From Methanosarcinales archaeon (GTDB lineage Archaea; Halobacteriota; Methanosarcinia; Methanosarcinales; Methanocomedenaceae), in the NCBI GenBank assembly GCA_030610815.1, contig JAUWRA010000004.1, forward strand, positions 1 to 36,773: a DNA stretch of 36,773 nt, read 5' to 3'. The notes beneath the pieces are model-generated. The model was not told where the DNA came from. It did no database searches and worked only from the letters and a program-made list of their open reading frames with translations. The translations under genes and the position numbers were made by a program. Position 1 is the stretch's first letter; every line of letters starts with the position of its first letter. Below, piece after piece: positions 15,937 to 25,117 of the stretch.

Positions 15937-16392
15937 TTATACAGTGTTTTCCACTTTTTTCGATACATTTCCTATTGACTCCACCGACCCCACAAACCCC
16001 TGCACGATCTGGCGCAGTTCATCCGGATCACCATAACTCTGCACCACTACCTCCTTATTCCCCAGCACCATGGCTGATACATTTGAGCCCCGTTCATACA
16101 CACACAAAACAGGCTTTTTCAGGCCCACAGCATGGCATATCTCGTATCCGACACCGATAGAATGTACACTCACCTCTGCCACAAGGCAGTCGCACTGCTG
16201 TATGCCGCCCACATCCCGCATAAATATCTCTTGCTCGCTCATCCCCCTCTCATCATCAAACACCGTCTCCCAGGCCACATGTTCACTCAGCACCTCCACA
16301 CCCGCCGATAACATCACATCCGCCATGAACCTATAGGTTTCTACCAATCTGCGCCCACCACGTATGGAACCTGACAGGAATACCCGGCTCAT
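15937..16392 (-). CDS. 2'-deoxynucleoside 5'-phosphate N-hydrolase (DNPH1/Rcl-like)
   Basis: A 151-residue member of the nucleoside deoxyribosyltransferase superfamily, closest in pattern to Rcl/DNPH1. That enzyme splits the N-glycosidic bond of deoxynucleoside monophosphates to base and deoxyribose 5-phosphate. Visible are FLSGSIRGGR (6-14), the phosphate loop, SEHVA (36-40), MRDVGGIQQCDCLVAEVS (58-75) and SIGVGYEICHAVGLKKPVLC (78-97) with the catalytic glutamate E84, then VSAMV. It probably cleans the nucleotide pool of modified deoxynucleotides. Its ATG overlaps the stop of the U32 gene by one base (TAATG), so the two are one operon. Confidence 0.82.
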   Translation of the reverse strand: MSRVFLSGSIRGGRRLVETYRFMADVMLSAGVEVLSEHVAWETVFDDERGMSEQEIFMRDVGGIQQCDCLVAEVSVHSIGVGYEICHAVGLKKPVLCVYERGSNVSAMVLGNKEVVVQSYGDPDELRQIVQGFVGSVESIGNVSKKVENTV

Positions 16393-18929
16393 TACTGCAC
16401 ACCCCTGAAATAATGGCCAGTGGTCAGGTTACCAGGGAACATAATCTTCAGCCTGGACAGGTAGACACTTCCATCATACTGTGCCGGATTTTTCAAGTAC
16501 GTATCAATAGCCTGGGAGTATAACATTGTGACCTCTTCCACCTGTTTTGCATTATAGAACATTCCTTCTATCCTCAAGGATCCCACTCCAGCTTTTATAA
16601 TGCCAGGTATACTGTCTATCAGACCCAGTTCCTTTGAATTGTATATATGTGTCCTGCACTGGTTGTCATGTCTCAAAGGGAATACAAATCCTTTTTTATC
16701 CCTGATACTACACCCGGTAACCCCACCCTCAGTACTCCCGGGCTGGCAGGGTCTGGTGACCTGTTCAGTTGTTATGCTTCCCTTAACTTCACTCTTAACT
16801 TCAATTTGACTATCGCATCCCTTTCCGATTGGACTATTGCACCCTTTGATACCGCCTATCATGCAGTGTTCGGATACCATCAACTGCACACTTCCCTGGA
16901 CCAGGCATTCAATATCATAACCAGTAGAGATACTGGCAATCTCATCCAGGGTCAGTTCAGGAGATACGGTAATGCTGCACGCTCCCAGCCCGGTTAAAAA
17001 GTCCAGTCCCTGTGCATTGAATACATTAGCCGGATGATCTGCCGCCAGCGGTAGGTCATACATCTCCTTTAACCAGGATACCTGGTCAGGCCCGGCCGCC
17101 AGTATGCCGTCAACACCATGGAGTTTGTCTAATGTTCCTGTGACCAGAGTCATTTCTTTATCCTTCACAATATCAGGCAGGCGGATGAATACGGCTGCCC
17201 CGGCCCGGTGTGCCTCTTCAATGGCAGTATTGGTCGCAGGCTCGTTCCCGGTAATGCCCTCAATGTCAAGGTACACCCTGGCGGCCCCGCCTGAAACAGC
17301 AGCATTGACCCCCTCCGGCATTGCCACCCGGACCGATAATAGCGGCCTGCGGTCCTTAACATCAGGTGGATAAGTTGTTAGCAGCCCAACCGGACCACAT
17401 ACCCGGCGGTAATCTGCAAGTCGCAGCCGGCTGAGTTCTTCGATCGCCTCGCGCCTGGCCGAGTTGATCATGGATAGTGGAATGAAAATATCATCATCCA
17501 TTTGGATATTGATCGCTTCTGCCTGGAAATACGTGTCTCCCAGTTTACTGACCTGTTTCTCAAGTGCCTGTTCTTCCAGCGGCTGCTGCCTTGCAGAAGA
17601 GATCACATTTTCTGACCTGGATCCTCCAGTATTTCCCTTATGGTCACTCATCCGGACCAGTAGTTGATGACCTTTTATTGCTTCTACCTGTACGGTGACC
17701 GGGACCTTTCGTTGAACTGATCGGTATGTCTTTCTTGCTGAGGCGACCAGTATCGAATCAAATGTCTTGAACACGGGTGTGCCTGTGGCAATGGCAGAAC
17801 CGTAGGGAAAAGTAACAACTTCCCCTGCCCGTGCACTCTGAACCTTATGCCATCCCATCCACAGCAAGCGTATTAAAGTGCCTTTGCCACCAGCCATTAT
17901 ACCGTCACCCACATTGATCGGGGCATCCAGTTTCACGGTGATGGTCCCCCGTCCCGGATTGTTACCGGTAACGTGCCCCAACAGGATACCCCTGTTACCT
18001 GGAGTATCCATACTCATAAGCTTTCTTCCGGGGTCCCCGTTGAGATACCCTTCAGTAAAACCCCTGTTGAATATGACCTCAAGTCGCTGCATCTCATCCG
18101 GCGTGGCCCCGGCTGTTGGATCAGTGGAAAGCCGGTCCAGGATGTCACGATAGGTCCTGGTAACCACTGCCACATATTCGGGACGCTTCATGCGACCTTC
18201 GATCTTAATAGAATCCACTCCGGCATTGATAAGGTCAGGGAGGCGGGATGACAGGTTCAGGTCCCTCGGGCTTAGCAGGTATTTACTACTCATTGTACTA
18301 CTCATCCTGTTCCCTTCAAGTGAATATTCCTTCCTGCATGGCTGGGCGCAGTACCCCCTGTTTCCGCTCCTGCCGCCAATGAAACTGCTCATAATGCACC
18401 TGCCTGAATAGCATATACACATTGCACCGTGTACGAACACCTCAAGCTGGATATCGGTGGCTAAGCGTATGGTTTTTATCTCTTCAATATCCAGTTCCCT
18501 GGCAAGTACTGCCCGTTTTACACCCATTGACCCCAGCAGTTTTGTACCTGCACTGTTGTGGATACTCATCTGGGTACTTACATGGATAGGAAGTTCGCTC
18601 AGGTGTTCATTTAATATATTCAGGATTCCCGGATCCTGGACTATTACTGCATCAGCCCCGTGGTTGCACAGTTGTTCCAGGTATTGCACGACGTCTTCAA
18701 TTTCCTGCTCTTTCACCAGTGTGTTCACTGTGATATATGTCAACACATCCCGCTGGTGTGCAAAATCGATAGCTTCCAGTAGCTGGTCCCTGCTAAAATT
18801 ATCAGCATGTCCCCTGGCACTGAATTCCTTTGAACCAAGGTAAACTGCATCGGCTCCATTCTCTACTGCCGCTTTTAAGGACTCAGGGTTACCTGCCGGG
18901 GATAACAGTTCAGGAATAGTGTGCTTCAT
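16392..18929 (-). CDS. Peptidase U32 family protein, long form
   Basis: An 845-residue U32 family protein. The TIM-barrel part starts PELLSPAGNPESLKAAVENGADAVYLG. The Fe-S cysteine group of the family is C171 and C178 (GAMCICYSGRC), C194 and C198 (NRGYCAQPCRKEY); C173 is extra. KIEGRMKRPEYVA near residue 240 is another signature. Although named as peptidases, studied members (RlhA, TrhP/TrhO-linked) hydroxylate rRNA or tRNA bases using prephenate-related chemistry. The long C-terminal half includes a DUF3656-like part and a second set of barrel motifs (LRIEGMFYNAKQVEEVTMLY), as in large archaeal and bacterial members. The RNA target here is unknown. First gene of an operon with the DNPH1-type hydrolase. 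Confidence 0.85.
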   Translation of the reverse strand: MKHTIPELLSPAGNPESLKAAVENGADAVYLGSKEFSARGHADNFSRDQLLEAIDFAHQRDVLTYITVNTLVKEQEIEDVVQYLEQLCNHGADAVIVQDPGILNILNEHLSELPIHVSTQMSIHNSAGTKLLGSMGVKRAVLARELDIEEIKTIRLATDIQLEVFVHGAMCICYSGRCIMSSFIGGRSGNRGYCAQPCRKEYSLEGNRMSSTMSSKYLLSPRDLNLSSRLPDLINAGVDSIKIEGRMKRPEYVAVVTRTYRDILDRLSTDPTAGATPDEMQRLEVIFNRGFTEGYLNGDPGRKLMSMDTPGNRGILLGHVTGNNPGRGTITVKLDAPINVGDGIMAGGKGTLIRLLWMGWHKVQSARAGEVVTFPYGSAIATGTPVFKTFDSILVASARKTYRSVQRKVPVTVQVEAIKGHQLLVRMSDHKGNTGGSRSENVISSARQQPLEEQALEKQVSKLGDTYFQAEAINIQMDDDIFIPLSMINSARREAIEELSRLRLADYRRVCGPVGLLTTYPPDVKDRRPLLSVRVAMPEGVNAAVSGGAARVYLDIEGITGNEPATNTAIEEAHRAGAAVFIRLPDIVKDKEMTLVTGTLDKLHGVDGILAAGPDQVSWLKEMYDLPLAADHPANVFNAQGLDFLTGLGACSITVSPELTLDEIASISTGYDIECLVQGSVQLMVSEHCMIGGIKGCNSPIGKGCDSQIEVKSEVKGSITTEQVTRPCQPGSTEGGVTGCSIRDKKGFVFPLRHDNQCRTHIYNSKELGLIDSIPGIIKAGVGSLRIEGMFYNAKQVEEVTMLYSQAIDTYLKNPAQYDGSVYLSRLKIMFPGNLTTGHYFRGVQ

Positions 18930-18963
18930 TGGAATTCAATAAACAATTGATTCGGATAAAAAC

Positions 18964-19038
18964 CTACTCCATGACTACTTCAGGACTACTCCATGACTAC
19001 TCCATGGCTATTCCAGGACTACTCCAATGCTACTCCGG
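18964..19038. repeat. Degenerate tandem repeat of an 11-base unit
   Basis: About seven copies of GACTACTCCAT-like sequence (variants GACTACTTCAG, GCTATTCCAG, GCTACTCCGG), with some copies one base longer. It lies between the divergent starts of the U32 gene and the YHS-FrhB gene, where both promoters should be. Confidence 0.7.
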
Positions 19039-19126
19039 GACTTGATGGAATGATAACTTATGCCCCCCATCCACACCGTTAATAATATTACCCATTGACG
19101 CAGATTCAATTCAGGAAGTAACGAAT

Positions 19127-20284
19127 ATGCCAATTGATCCAATATGTAAACGCGAAGTACCTGCGGATACTCCATATACCTCTTATCACGACGGAAGAAC
19201 CTACTATTTCCATGACCCTGAATGCAAGAAAAAACTCAATGACATGGTGAAGAACATTGTCAGGGTCAAACGCAGTCTAAAGGACAAAGAAAAGATATCT
19301 TTCGGCCGGCTGCGCAAGGATATTATTAAACCCGGGATCTGTGCTGCCTGCGGTGCCTGTGCAGCAAGCTGCCCGTCAATTATCATGGAAGGCGAGAAAC
19401 CCAAGCTGGTCGGTCCCTGTACGGCATGTGGTATCTGCTATAACCAGTGCCCCCGTACCATTACCACAGAACAGGGACTCGTTGGCAATATCAGGCATCC
19501 TTATGCGGCCCGGTCAGCCCTGAAAGGGGTCAAGGGACAGGACGGGGGAGTAGTCACGTCACTACTGGCCTATGCACTGGAGGAAGGGCTGCTCGATTGT
19601 GCTATAGTTACAGTAAAATCCGAAGATGACCCCTGGAGAACCGTACCTGTCATTGCCACCACATACGACGAAATAATCGAGTCCGCAGGCAGTATCTATA
19701 CCCACAGCATGACCATACAGGCCCTGATGAACGCTGTACTGCAGGGTATGCGCAGTATCGCATTTGTAGGGCCTCCGTGCAATATTGATGCCGTCTATAA
19801 GATATACAAGAGCCCTTACGGTTTGCTGCATATGTTCATGCGTGCTAATATCTTTCCCCTTGGATTGTTCTGCATGGATACGTTCTCACACGAGGGGATT
19901 GAAGAGTTTGTGGCATCTAAGCACCTGGAACTGAAAGACATTGAAAGTATGAAGATATGGCGGGGAAATATTAAACTGGAGAAGGGGGGTGAGACCTTTG
20001 TTTACGATCTTAGTGAACTGGACCCATACAGGAGTTCTTCATGTAAATACTGCACAGACCTCACTGCCAGGCATGCAGCGATCAGTTTTGGTGGTGTAGG
20101 TACTCCTGACGGGTGGACCACGGTATTTACAAGGTCAGGACGGGGGTATGAGATATTCAATGAGGCGGTGGAGATGGGCTATATCGAATCCAGGGACCTG
20201 GAAGAAAAGGAGATGGCAAGGGTATTGAACCTTGCCAGGATGAAGAAGGTCCAGAAATACGGCATTATACGCAGGGAAAAATGA
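19127..20284 (+). CDS. YHS domain fused to F420 hydrogenase/dehydrogenase beta (FrhB) family protein
   Basis: A 385-residue protein in three parts. Residues 1-40 (DPICKREVP ... YYFHDPECKKKL) form a YHS metal-binding domain with C7 and C33. Residues 70-110 hold two [4Fe-4S] ferredoxin motifs, C72-C75-C78-C82 and C98-C101-C104-C108. The rest is the FrhB/FpoF-type domain: GQDGGVVTSLLAYALEEG, then FVGPPCNIDAVYKI, SSCKYCTDLTARHAAISFGGVG. Family members bind FAD and move electrons between coenzyme F420 and Fe-S partners. No frhA/G, fpo, or sulfite reductase gene is adjacent, so the partner is unknown. The YHS fusion suggests metal sensing or an extra metal site. ATG at 19127 with AGGAAG upstream. 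Confidence 0.85.
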   Translation: MPIDPICKREVPADTPYTSYHDGRTYYFHDPECKKKLNDMVKNIVRVKRSLKDKEKISFGRLRKDIIKPGICAACGACAASCPSIIMEGEKPKLVGPCTACGICYNQCPRTITTEQGLVGNIRHPYAARSALKGVKGQDGGVVTSLLAYALEEGLLDCAIVTVKSEDDPWRTVPVIATTYDEIIESAGSIYTHSMTIQALMNAVLQGMRSIAFVGPPCNIDAVYKIYKSPYGLLHMFMRANIFPLGLFCMDTFSHEGIEEFVASKHLELKDIESMKIWRGNIKLEKGGETFVYDLSELDPYRSSSCKYCTDLTARHAAISFGGVGTPDGWTTVFTRSGRGYEIFNEAVEMGYIESRDLEEKEMARVLNLARMKKVQKYGIIRREK

Positions 20285-20288
20285 ACAA

Positions 20289-20618
20289 TTAACCCATTAT
20301 TCCAAGGAAATCCTTAAGGGCTGCTAACCTGTGGGGTACCCTTTCATCAATTACCTCGAAAAAGGCATACATATCATCATCCAGTCCCCTGATATCCTCC
20401 TGTGCCTTGAGTGCCAGGTCTACCAGGTATTCCAGTTCGTCGTCTGTGAGCCGCAGCAGGCGCTCCTTGAAATCCTCGCTTGATCGGGCCAGCCTGTGGG
20501 ATACCGGGCGCAGAAGAAATAGGTACTGGTGTCCCTGGGGGGAATTGATATTGCCCTGCAGTTCAGGGGCCAGCTTGTTGAATATCTCGATATCTTTTTG
20601 CGTGAATTCTCTTGCCAT
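20289..20618 (-). CDS. Small acidic helical protein, unknown function
   Basis: A 109-residue protein I do not recognise. It is mostly helical and acidic, with EDFKERLLRLTDDELEYLVDLALKAQEDI as the best-structured stretch and no cysteines, membrane segments or signal. It is convergent with the FrhB gene, five bases apart, and divergent from aRF1. Codon use matches its neighbours, and the antisense frame contains no family motif, so I hold it to be a real gene. Confidence 0.55.
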   Translation of the reverse strand: MAREFTQKDIEIFNKLAPELQGNINSPQGHQYLFLLRPVSHRLARSSEDFKERLLRLTDDELEYLVDLALKAQEDIRGLDDDMYAFFEVIDERVPHRLAALKDFLGIMG

Positions 20619-20714
20619 AGAATGGTCTGGGTTTTTATTGCAAATATCAGTTTCCCTCTATAATGTGTCATGGAAACATTTTTCTCCAAAGTTTTTGGAC
20701 AGCCTGTTTACAAG

Positions 20715-20764
20715 AAAATATATAGACGATGCACTGTATCTACAACTGTCTTAGCAGGAGATAT
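20715..20764 (+). promoter_or_regulatory. Promoter and ribosome-binding site of aRF1 gene
   Basis: AAAATATATAG at 20715-20725 is a good archaeal TATA box, placing the start of transcription near 20750. AGGAGATATAA at 20757-20767 gives a strong Shine-Dalgarno site for the ATG at 20773, leaving a short leader. Confidence 0.5.
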
Positions 20765-20772
20765 AAACATAT

Positions 20773-22020
20773 ATGGCAGAATCAGATGCTCATAAACGAT
20801 ATGAATTCAAACGTCAGCTTGAAGAACTGCGGTCAAAGAAAGGCAGGGGTACCGAACTTATTTCCCTGTACATCCCGCAGGATAAGCAAATATCTGACGT
20901 AGTAGCCCAGCTCAGGGATGAACACGGCCAGGCAGCCAACATCAAGTCAAAAATCACCAAGACTAATGTCCAGAGTGCACTTGAGAGCCTGATGTCAAGG
21001 TTAAGGTACTTTCCCCGCTCACCCGAGAAAGGTGTGATCCTGTTCACCGGAGCTGTAGATGTAGGGGGCAACAAGACCGACCTGCAGAGTTTTACTGTGG
21101 AGCCGCCCGAACCCCTTATCTCATATAAATATCATTGCGATTCGGCTTTCTACCTTGAACCTCTTGAGGATATGCTGACAGATAAAATGACCTACGGCCT
21201 GCTGGTGTTGGACCGACGTGAGGCAACTGTCGGGCTGCTTAAGGGCAAGCATATAGAGACCAGGGACCACATGACCTCATCAGTGCCAGGTAAACAGCGA
21301 AAGGGCGGCCAGAGTGCCCACAGGTTCCAGCAGTTACGTCTTATCGCTATCCATGATTTCTACAAACGGATAGGTGATGCTGCCAGCAAAGTATTCATGA
21401 CAGTTGACCATAAGGACCTGGAGGCTGTGCTGATAGGTGGTCCTTCGCCTACCAAGGAGGAGTTCAACGACGGTGAATTCCTGCACCATGAACTGGAAAA
21501 GAAAATACTGGGCCTGTTTGATGTTTCCTATACTGACGAGAGCGGTTTGTTTGAACTGGTGGACAATGCTGCTGATGCCCTGATTAACCTGGATGTCATC
21601 AAGGAAAAGAAGTACATGGAACGCTTCCTTAAGGAACTTGTAGGGGATAACGGACTGGCAGCATATGGCGAGGAAGAGGTCAGGCAAAACCTCCAGATGG
21701 GGTCTGTGGAAGTGCTGATGATGTCTGAGGACCTGCGAAGGGAGAGACTGAACACTAAGTGTACCCAGTGTGGTGATGCGGATGCTGTGACCGTGACCCG
21801 TAGGCCGGGCGAGGATAAGCTAGAACTGGCTCCTTGTAAGAAGTGTAAAGGTACGGTCAAGGTCACTGATTCCACTGACGTGGTGGATGAACTCTCCACG
21901 CTGGCGGACCAGATGAGTACGCAGATAGAATTTATTTCCACTGATTTTGAAGAGGGCGCCCAGTTGATGAATGCCTTCGGAGGAATGGCAGCTATTTTGA
22001 GGTACAAGACAAGTGTATAA
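20773..22020 (+). CDS. prf1: Peptide chain release factor aRF1
   Basis: A 415-residue archaeal class I release factor that reads all three stop codons and frees the finished protein on the ribosome. The stop-codon recognition motifs are both there: NIKSK (56-60) and YxCxxxF as Y120-H-C122-D-S-A-F126. GGQ at 178-180 enters the peptidyl-transferase centre. The C-terminal domain includes a zinc mini-domain with CTQC and CKKC. The order of the three domains and the length are standard. The TPD nuclease-like gene begins 17 bases after the stop, in the same direction, so they are probably co-transcribed. Confidence 0.95.
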   Translation: MAESDAHKRYEFKRQLEELRSKKGRGTELISLYIPQDKQISDVVAQLRDEHGQAANIKSKITKTNVQSALESLMSRLRYFPRSPEKGVILFTGAVDVGGNKTDLQSFTVEPPEPLISYKYHCDSAFYLEPLEDMLTDKMTYGLLVLDRREATVGLLKGKHIETRDHMTSSVPGKQRKGGQSAHRFQQLRLIAIHDFYKRIGDAASKVFMTVDHKDLEAVLIGGPSPTKEEFNDGEFLHHELEKKILGLFDVSYTDESGLFELVDNAADALINLDVIKEKKYMERFLKELVGDNGLAAYGEEEVRQNLQMGSVEVLMMSEDLRRERLNTKCTQCGDADAVTVTRRPGEDKLELAPCKKCKGTVKVTDSTDVVDELSTLADQMSTQIEFISTDFEEGAQLMNAFGGMAAILRYKTSV

Positions 22021-22037
22021 CCTTTAGACTAAGAAAA

Positions 22038-22817
22038 ATGAATGAGCGAAAATACAAGAAGATATATGAAAAACTGAAATGTGCTGAAGACATCAACAGA
22101 ATGTCAAAGGCATATTCGGTTAACACAGGAGCTATCTCTAATATACTTCACCAGAAGACTGTAAGGAATGTTAGGAAATACCACAGCCGTATAGTTAATA
22201 AAGCTCCCACCCTGGTCAGGTCATGGAAACGGGGAGACACCATACTGGAACTTGCCAGCAAAAATAATTTCCCGCCAGTGCTCCTGGCATCTATCATGCT
22301 TAAGGAAATGGGTTATAAGAGCAAAACTGTGGTAAAAAACCCTGAAGTGCTTGAAGATAAACGGTTAAGATACGAACTGATAAAGGCAATTGATGTGGAT
22401 ATCTGTTACTCGCCCCGGGCGCATTCAGTGCAGAGTGGCCAGGGCAGGATGGGTGAAGACCTGATACATGAATGGCTTGAGCACTGTGACCTGGAATTTA
22501 TTACAGAATCTGATATGAGCAAGGAACCCAACACCAAGACTCCTGATTTCCTGCTTTCTGAGCCTTATAAGGTTGACGGGATCGATGTAAGGTGGGTTGA
22601 AAGTAAGGCTGTATTCGCTGATGAGAAAGAGCATAACAGGTACCAGCTAAAACAGTTTAGTTTCTATGAGGACCTGTACGGGCCAGGAATGGTGGTTTAC
22701 TGGTATGGTTTTCTTGATACCCTTGTCCCGAACAATTACTTGATAACGGACTATACGTTCTTTGAAATTATGGGTTATGATGTGGACAAGTTAATTAATC
22801 GCACAGTAACGTGGTAG
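22038..22817 (+). CDS. TPD-domain protein, archaeal homologue of CDIN1 (C15orf41)
   Basis: A 259-residue protein of the family of human CDIN1 (C15orf41), the codanin-interacting predicted nuclease. The N-terminal 115 residues are helical with helix-turn-helix-like repeats (NRMSKAYSVNTGAISNILHQK and TILELASKNNFPPVLLASIMLKEMG). The C-terminal part is a PD-(D/E)XK-type nuclease: GRMGEDLIHEWLE (136-148), K-TPD at 167-170 giving D170, and VESKAVF with E188 and K190. The nucleic acid substrate is unknown. It follows aRF1 by 17 bases, with no strong promoter between, so a job linked to translation or RNA decay is possible (inference). Confidence 0.75.
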   Translation: MNERKYKKIYEKLKCAEDINRMSKAYSVNTGAISNILHQKTVRNVRKYHSRIVNKAPTLVRSWKRGDTILELASKNNFPPVLLASIMLKEMGYKSKTVVKNPEVLEDKRLRYELIKAIDVDICYSPRAHSVQSGQGRMGEDLIHEWLEHCDLEFITESDMSKEPNTKTPDFLLSEPYKVDGIDVRWVESKAVFADEKEHNRYQLKQFSFYEDLYGPGMVVYWYGFLDTLVPNNYLITDYTFFEIMGYDVDKLINRTVTW

Positions 22818-22920
22818 TTGGGCTGGTGCAGGAAAGACCCTTCCACATACATTGATGCACCCGATTCTGCTATATATTCCCCTTATATTTTCTCCCAAGT
22901 GGATACCCCCATTTCTCCCA

Positions 22921-23403
22921 TTATCTGAAAGTCCCGCGCCCAGATATGCCGCCTACAACCTCTTCAAGTTCAAAGTCCGGACTTTCCGGGACACCTGCCC
23001 TGAATATATACACATTAAATCCCGATCTCCTGGCTTCGGCAATGGCATTTTGCTGCTGCTTGTTCAGGTCGGACTGCAAGGTCTTGACAATGCACATAGA
23101 CCTCTGGTCATTGATCTTAAGCAGGAAATCGAACATATCCGGGCAGGTCTGCAGCAGGCTGGCCAGAACGGTCAGTTTATCCCACCTGCTGGACAGGTGG
23201 AAGCTCTTTTCTGCCGAATTTTCAACATACCAGTCACGGCTCATATACGGATACTTGCAATACTGTTCATTTACAACCTCTACCGCACCTATGATCTTGC
23301 TGCCTGATAACCTGATGTCAGTAAATTTCCAGCCCTGTTCGGTAAAATACCTCTGTGCCAGTATATGCCCGATCTGTTCAATGTCCTCTGCCAGGAGATT
23401 CAT
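22921..23403 (-). CDS. Uncharacterised protein, possibly a degenerate nuclease fold
   Basis: A 160-residue protein with no named family known to me. The segment FDFLLKINDQRSMCIVKTLQSDLNKQQQNAIAEARRSGFNVYIF resembles the core of restriction-like nucleases (D, then x-x-K on a strand, a helix with glutamines, then a strand G-x-x-VYIF). The acidic residue expected before the lysine is replaced (CIVK). It may thus be inactive, or only similar by chance. It ends 1 base before the FBPase stop region and is oriented the same way, downstream of fbp, with which it is likely co-transcribed. Confidence 0.5.
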   Translation of the reverse strand: MNLLAEDIEQIGHILAQRYFTEQGWKFTDIRLSGSKIIGAVEVVNEQYCKYPYMSRDWYVENSAEKSFHLSSRWDKLTVLASLLQTCPDMFDFLLKINDQRSMCIVKTLQSDLNKQQQNAIAEARRSGFNVYIFRAGVPESPDFELEEVVGGISGRGTFR

Positions 23404-23404
23404 G

Positions 23405-24304
23405 CTATGTTCCAGACCCTTTTACAATTGATTCGATCAAAGCGATCTCCCGTTTCCCGCCCACATATATGGGTGTGCGGTCCGAGACCGAGGAGGGTTT
23501 TACATCCAGCAGGTTACCCCTTCCATTGGATATGGCACCTCCTGCTTCACTCACCATTTTACCCATAGGCGTCCCCTCGAACAGCAGCCTGAGTTTCCCC
23601 GAATCCTTGCCTGCAAATGCAGGGTAGGTGAACAAACCCCCTTTGTGCAGTATCTGGTGTACATCTGCTACAAATGACCCTGAGAACCTCAGTTTGTAAC
23701 CTTCGGATTCAAGCTGCTCGATGAACTGCTTATGGTAGGGCAGGTAATCCTTGCGCAATGCACCAGGGGCGTATATCTTGCCATCAGGGATTGTCAGGTT
23801 CTCCTGCATCAATGTGAAGCGCCCGTCCTCACCCATGACGAACTCATGCACGCCAGTGCCTGTGGTATAGGTAAGGGTGGTGAGGGGTCCGTACAGGATG
23901 TACAGGGCACCCACCATGGTATTACCCGGCTCTAGCACATGGCCCGGGTAAAGGCCCACGATCGTGCCAACTGCCAGGTTCACGTCTATGAGGGATGAAC
24001 CGTCCAGGGGGTCAATGGTCACACCGAACTGGTTAGCGGCACCTTCAACCTCGATGATATCCGGCTGTTCTTCTGTAGCTATCCACCTGACAAGTCTTGA
24101 TTCCCTTAGGGCATCTATCAATACCTCATCAGCCCATTTATCAAGTGCCATCTGTATTTCACCGTAGACGTTCTTTGTATCGGCTGCCCCTCTTGCGCTT
24201 AAAAAGCCTTCTTTGATAACTCCGGCCTGTTCACTGAACAGCATGATCAGCTGCGATAGTTTCTCATCTGTTCCTTTTTCCTTTAAAAAATCATTAAGTT
24301 TCAT
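23405..24304 (-). CDS. fbp: Fructose-1,6-bisphosphatase, class I
   Basis: A 299-residue class I fructose-1,6-bisphosphatase that releases inorganic phosphate from fructose 1,6-bisphosphate in gluconeogenesis. The metal and phosphate motif DPLDGSS is at 98-104, with the earlier metal ligands TEE at 77-79. [22 protein letters not shown] and [24 protein letters not shown] carry the substrate site. ATG at 24304 follows GGGAGG by nine bases; an open frame reaches 24433, but the added 43 residues are not family-like. Many archaea use the unrelated FBP aldolase/phosphatase, so a class I enzyme here marks a lineage that acquired or kept the bacterial/eukaryotic type. Confidence 0.93.
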   Translation of the reverse strand: MKLNDFLKEKGTDEKLSQLIMLFSEQAGVIKEGFLSARGAADTKNVYGEIQMALDKWADEVLIDALRESRLVRWIATEEQPDIIEVEGAANQFGVTIDPLDGSSLIDVNLAVGTIVGLYPGHVLEPGNTMVGALYILYGPLTTLTYTTGTGVHEFVMGEDGRFTLMQENLTIPDGKIYAPGALRKDYLPYHKQFIEQLESEGYKLRFSGSFVADVHQILHKGGLFTYPAFAGKDSGKLRLLFEGTPMGKMVSEAGGAISNGRGNLLDVKPSSVSDRTPIYVGGKREIALIESIVKGSGT

Positions 24305-24562
24305 ATTTCTATAACCTCCCTGCTCCATTGTCCGTTTCACTTTTAATAAAACTAAGGGAGATATTGGGCATAATTGATTATATCCATTTCGGTAAATAAA
24401 CATCATCAGTTGAAAGTGTAAAGCAGGTATCATCGGTTAAAAATGCAAAGCAGGTAGATAGATCCATGTAATACAACCACACACCGGGTGCAATCTTGTG
24501 TATCTGACCAGATCTGCTCTTGATATTTATACTCGGATTAATATATTAACATATATTAGCAA

Positions 24563-25108
24563 TTGTCATATAAGATAACGAGATTCTACACTCGTGTGTG
24601 GATTAATGACGAAGATGGAGCTGATGCGCTCCCTATGCGATTTGCAGCAGCAGCTGTGCTTATGGGAATCATAGTGGCATTATCTGCAACTGCACTGGCA
24701 GACCTTACGAGGGATGCCCAGGTTAAGCGGTTTTCCGGAGACCTGTCTGCACTTGAGGCCAGGGCATCTGCCATATACCAGCAGGGCGGTGCCAGGGATA
24801 TTTCAGATCCAGACGATAATACCGGCACCATGGAAATAATCCGGTTCAAAGTACCGGACGGGATAGAGGTGGTGGTATTCGGTGCTATGCCGCCGCAGGA
24901 TGGGACTATCCCTGTGTTGACCAGCCCAGACGAGAGAAATATCATTTATTATACCACGTATCAGGGAATTACCAAAACCGTGCCGTCAAAGGCAAAGTAT
25001 GCCGCAGTCCCTGACCTGGGCGGGCCGGTAGTACTGGTCCCTGGCTCCTATGAATTTACCATTGAACTGGTAAAGGACAACAACGGTACATATATTACAT
25101 TATATTGA
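24563..25108 (+). CDS. Pilin-like single-pass surface protein, operon gene 1
   Basis: A 181-residue protein with one N-terminal membrane segment (AAAAVLMGIIVALSATALA, about 28-46) after a short charged cytoplasmic part, and a beta-rich outside domain. The layout, helix followed by a small all-beta head, is that of archaeal type IV pilin-like proteins, without a clear class III cleavage motif. The annotated start is TTG at 24563; the next possible start is the ATG at residue 25 just before the helix. The domain carries no catalytic motif that I can see. It heads a four-gene operon of similar proteins. Confidence 0.6.
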   Translation: MSYKITRFYTRVWINDEDGADALPMRFAAAAVLMGIIVALSATALADLTRDAQVKRFSGDLSALEARASAIYQQGGARDISDPDDNTGTMEIIRFKVPDGIEVVVFGAMPPQDGTIPVLTSPDERNIIYYTTYQGITKTVPSKAKYAAVPDLGGPVVLVPGSYEFTIELVKDNNGTYITLY

Positions 25109-25117
25109 GGACAACGC

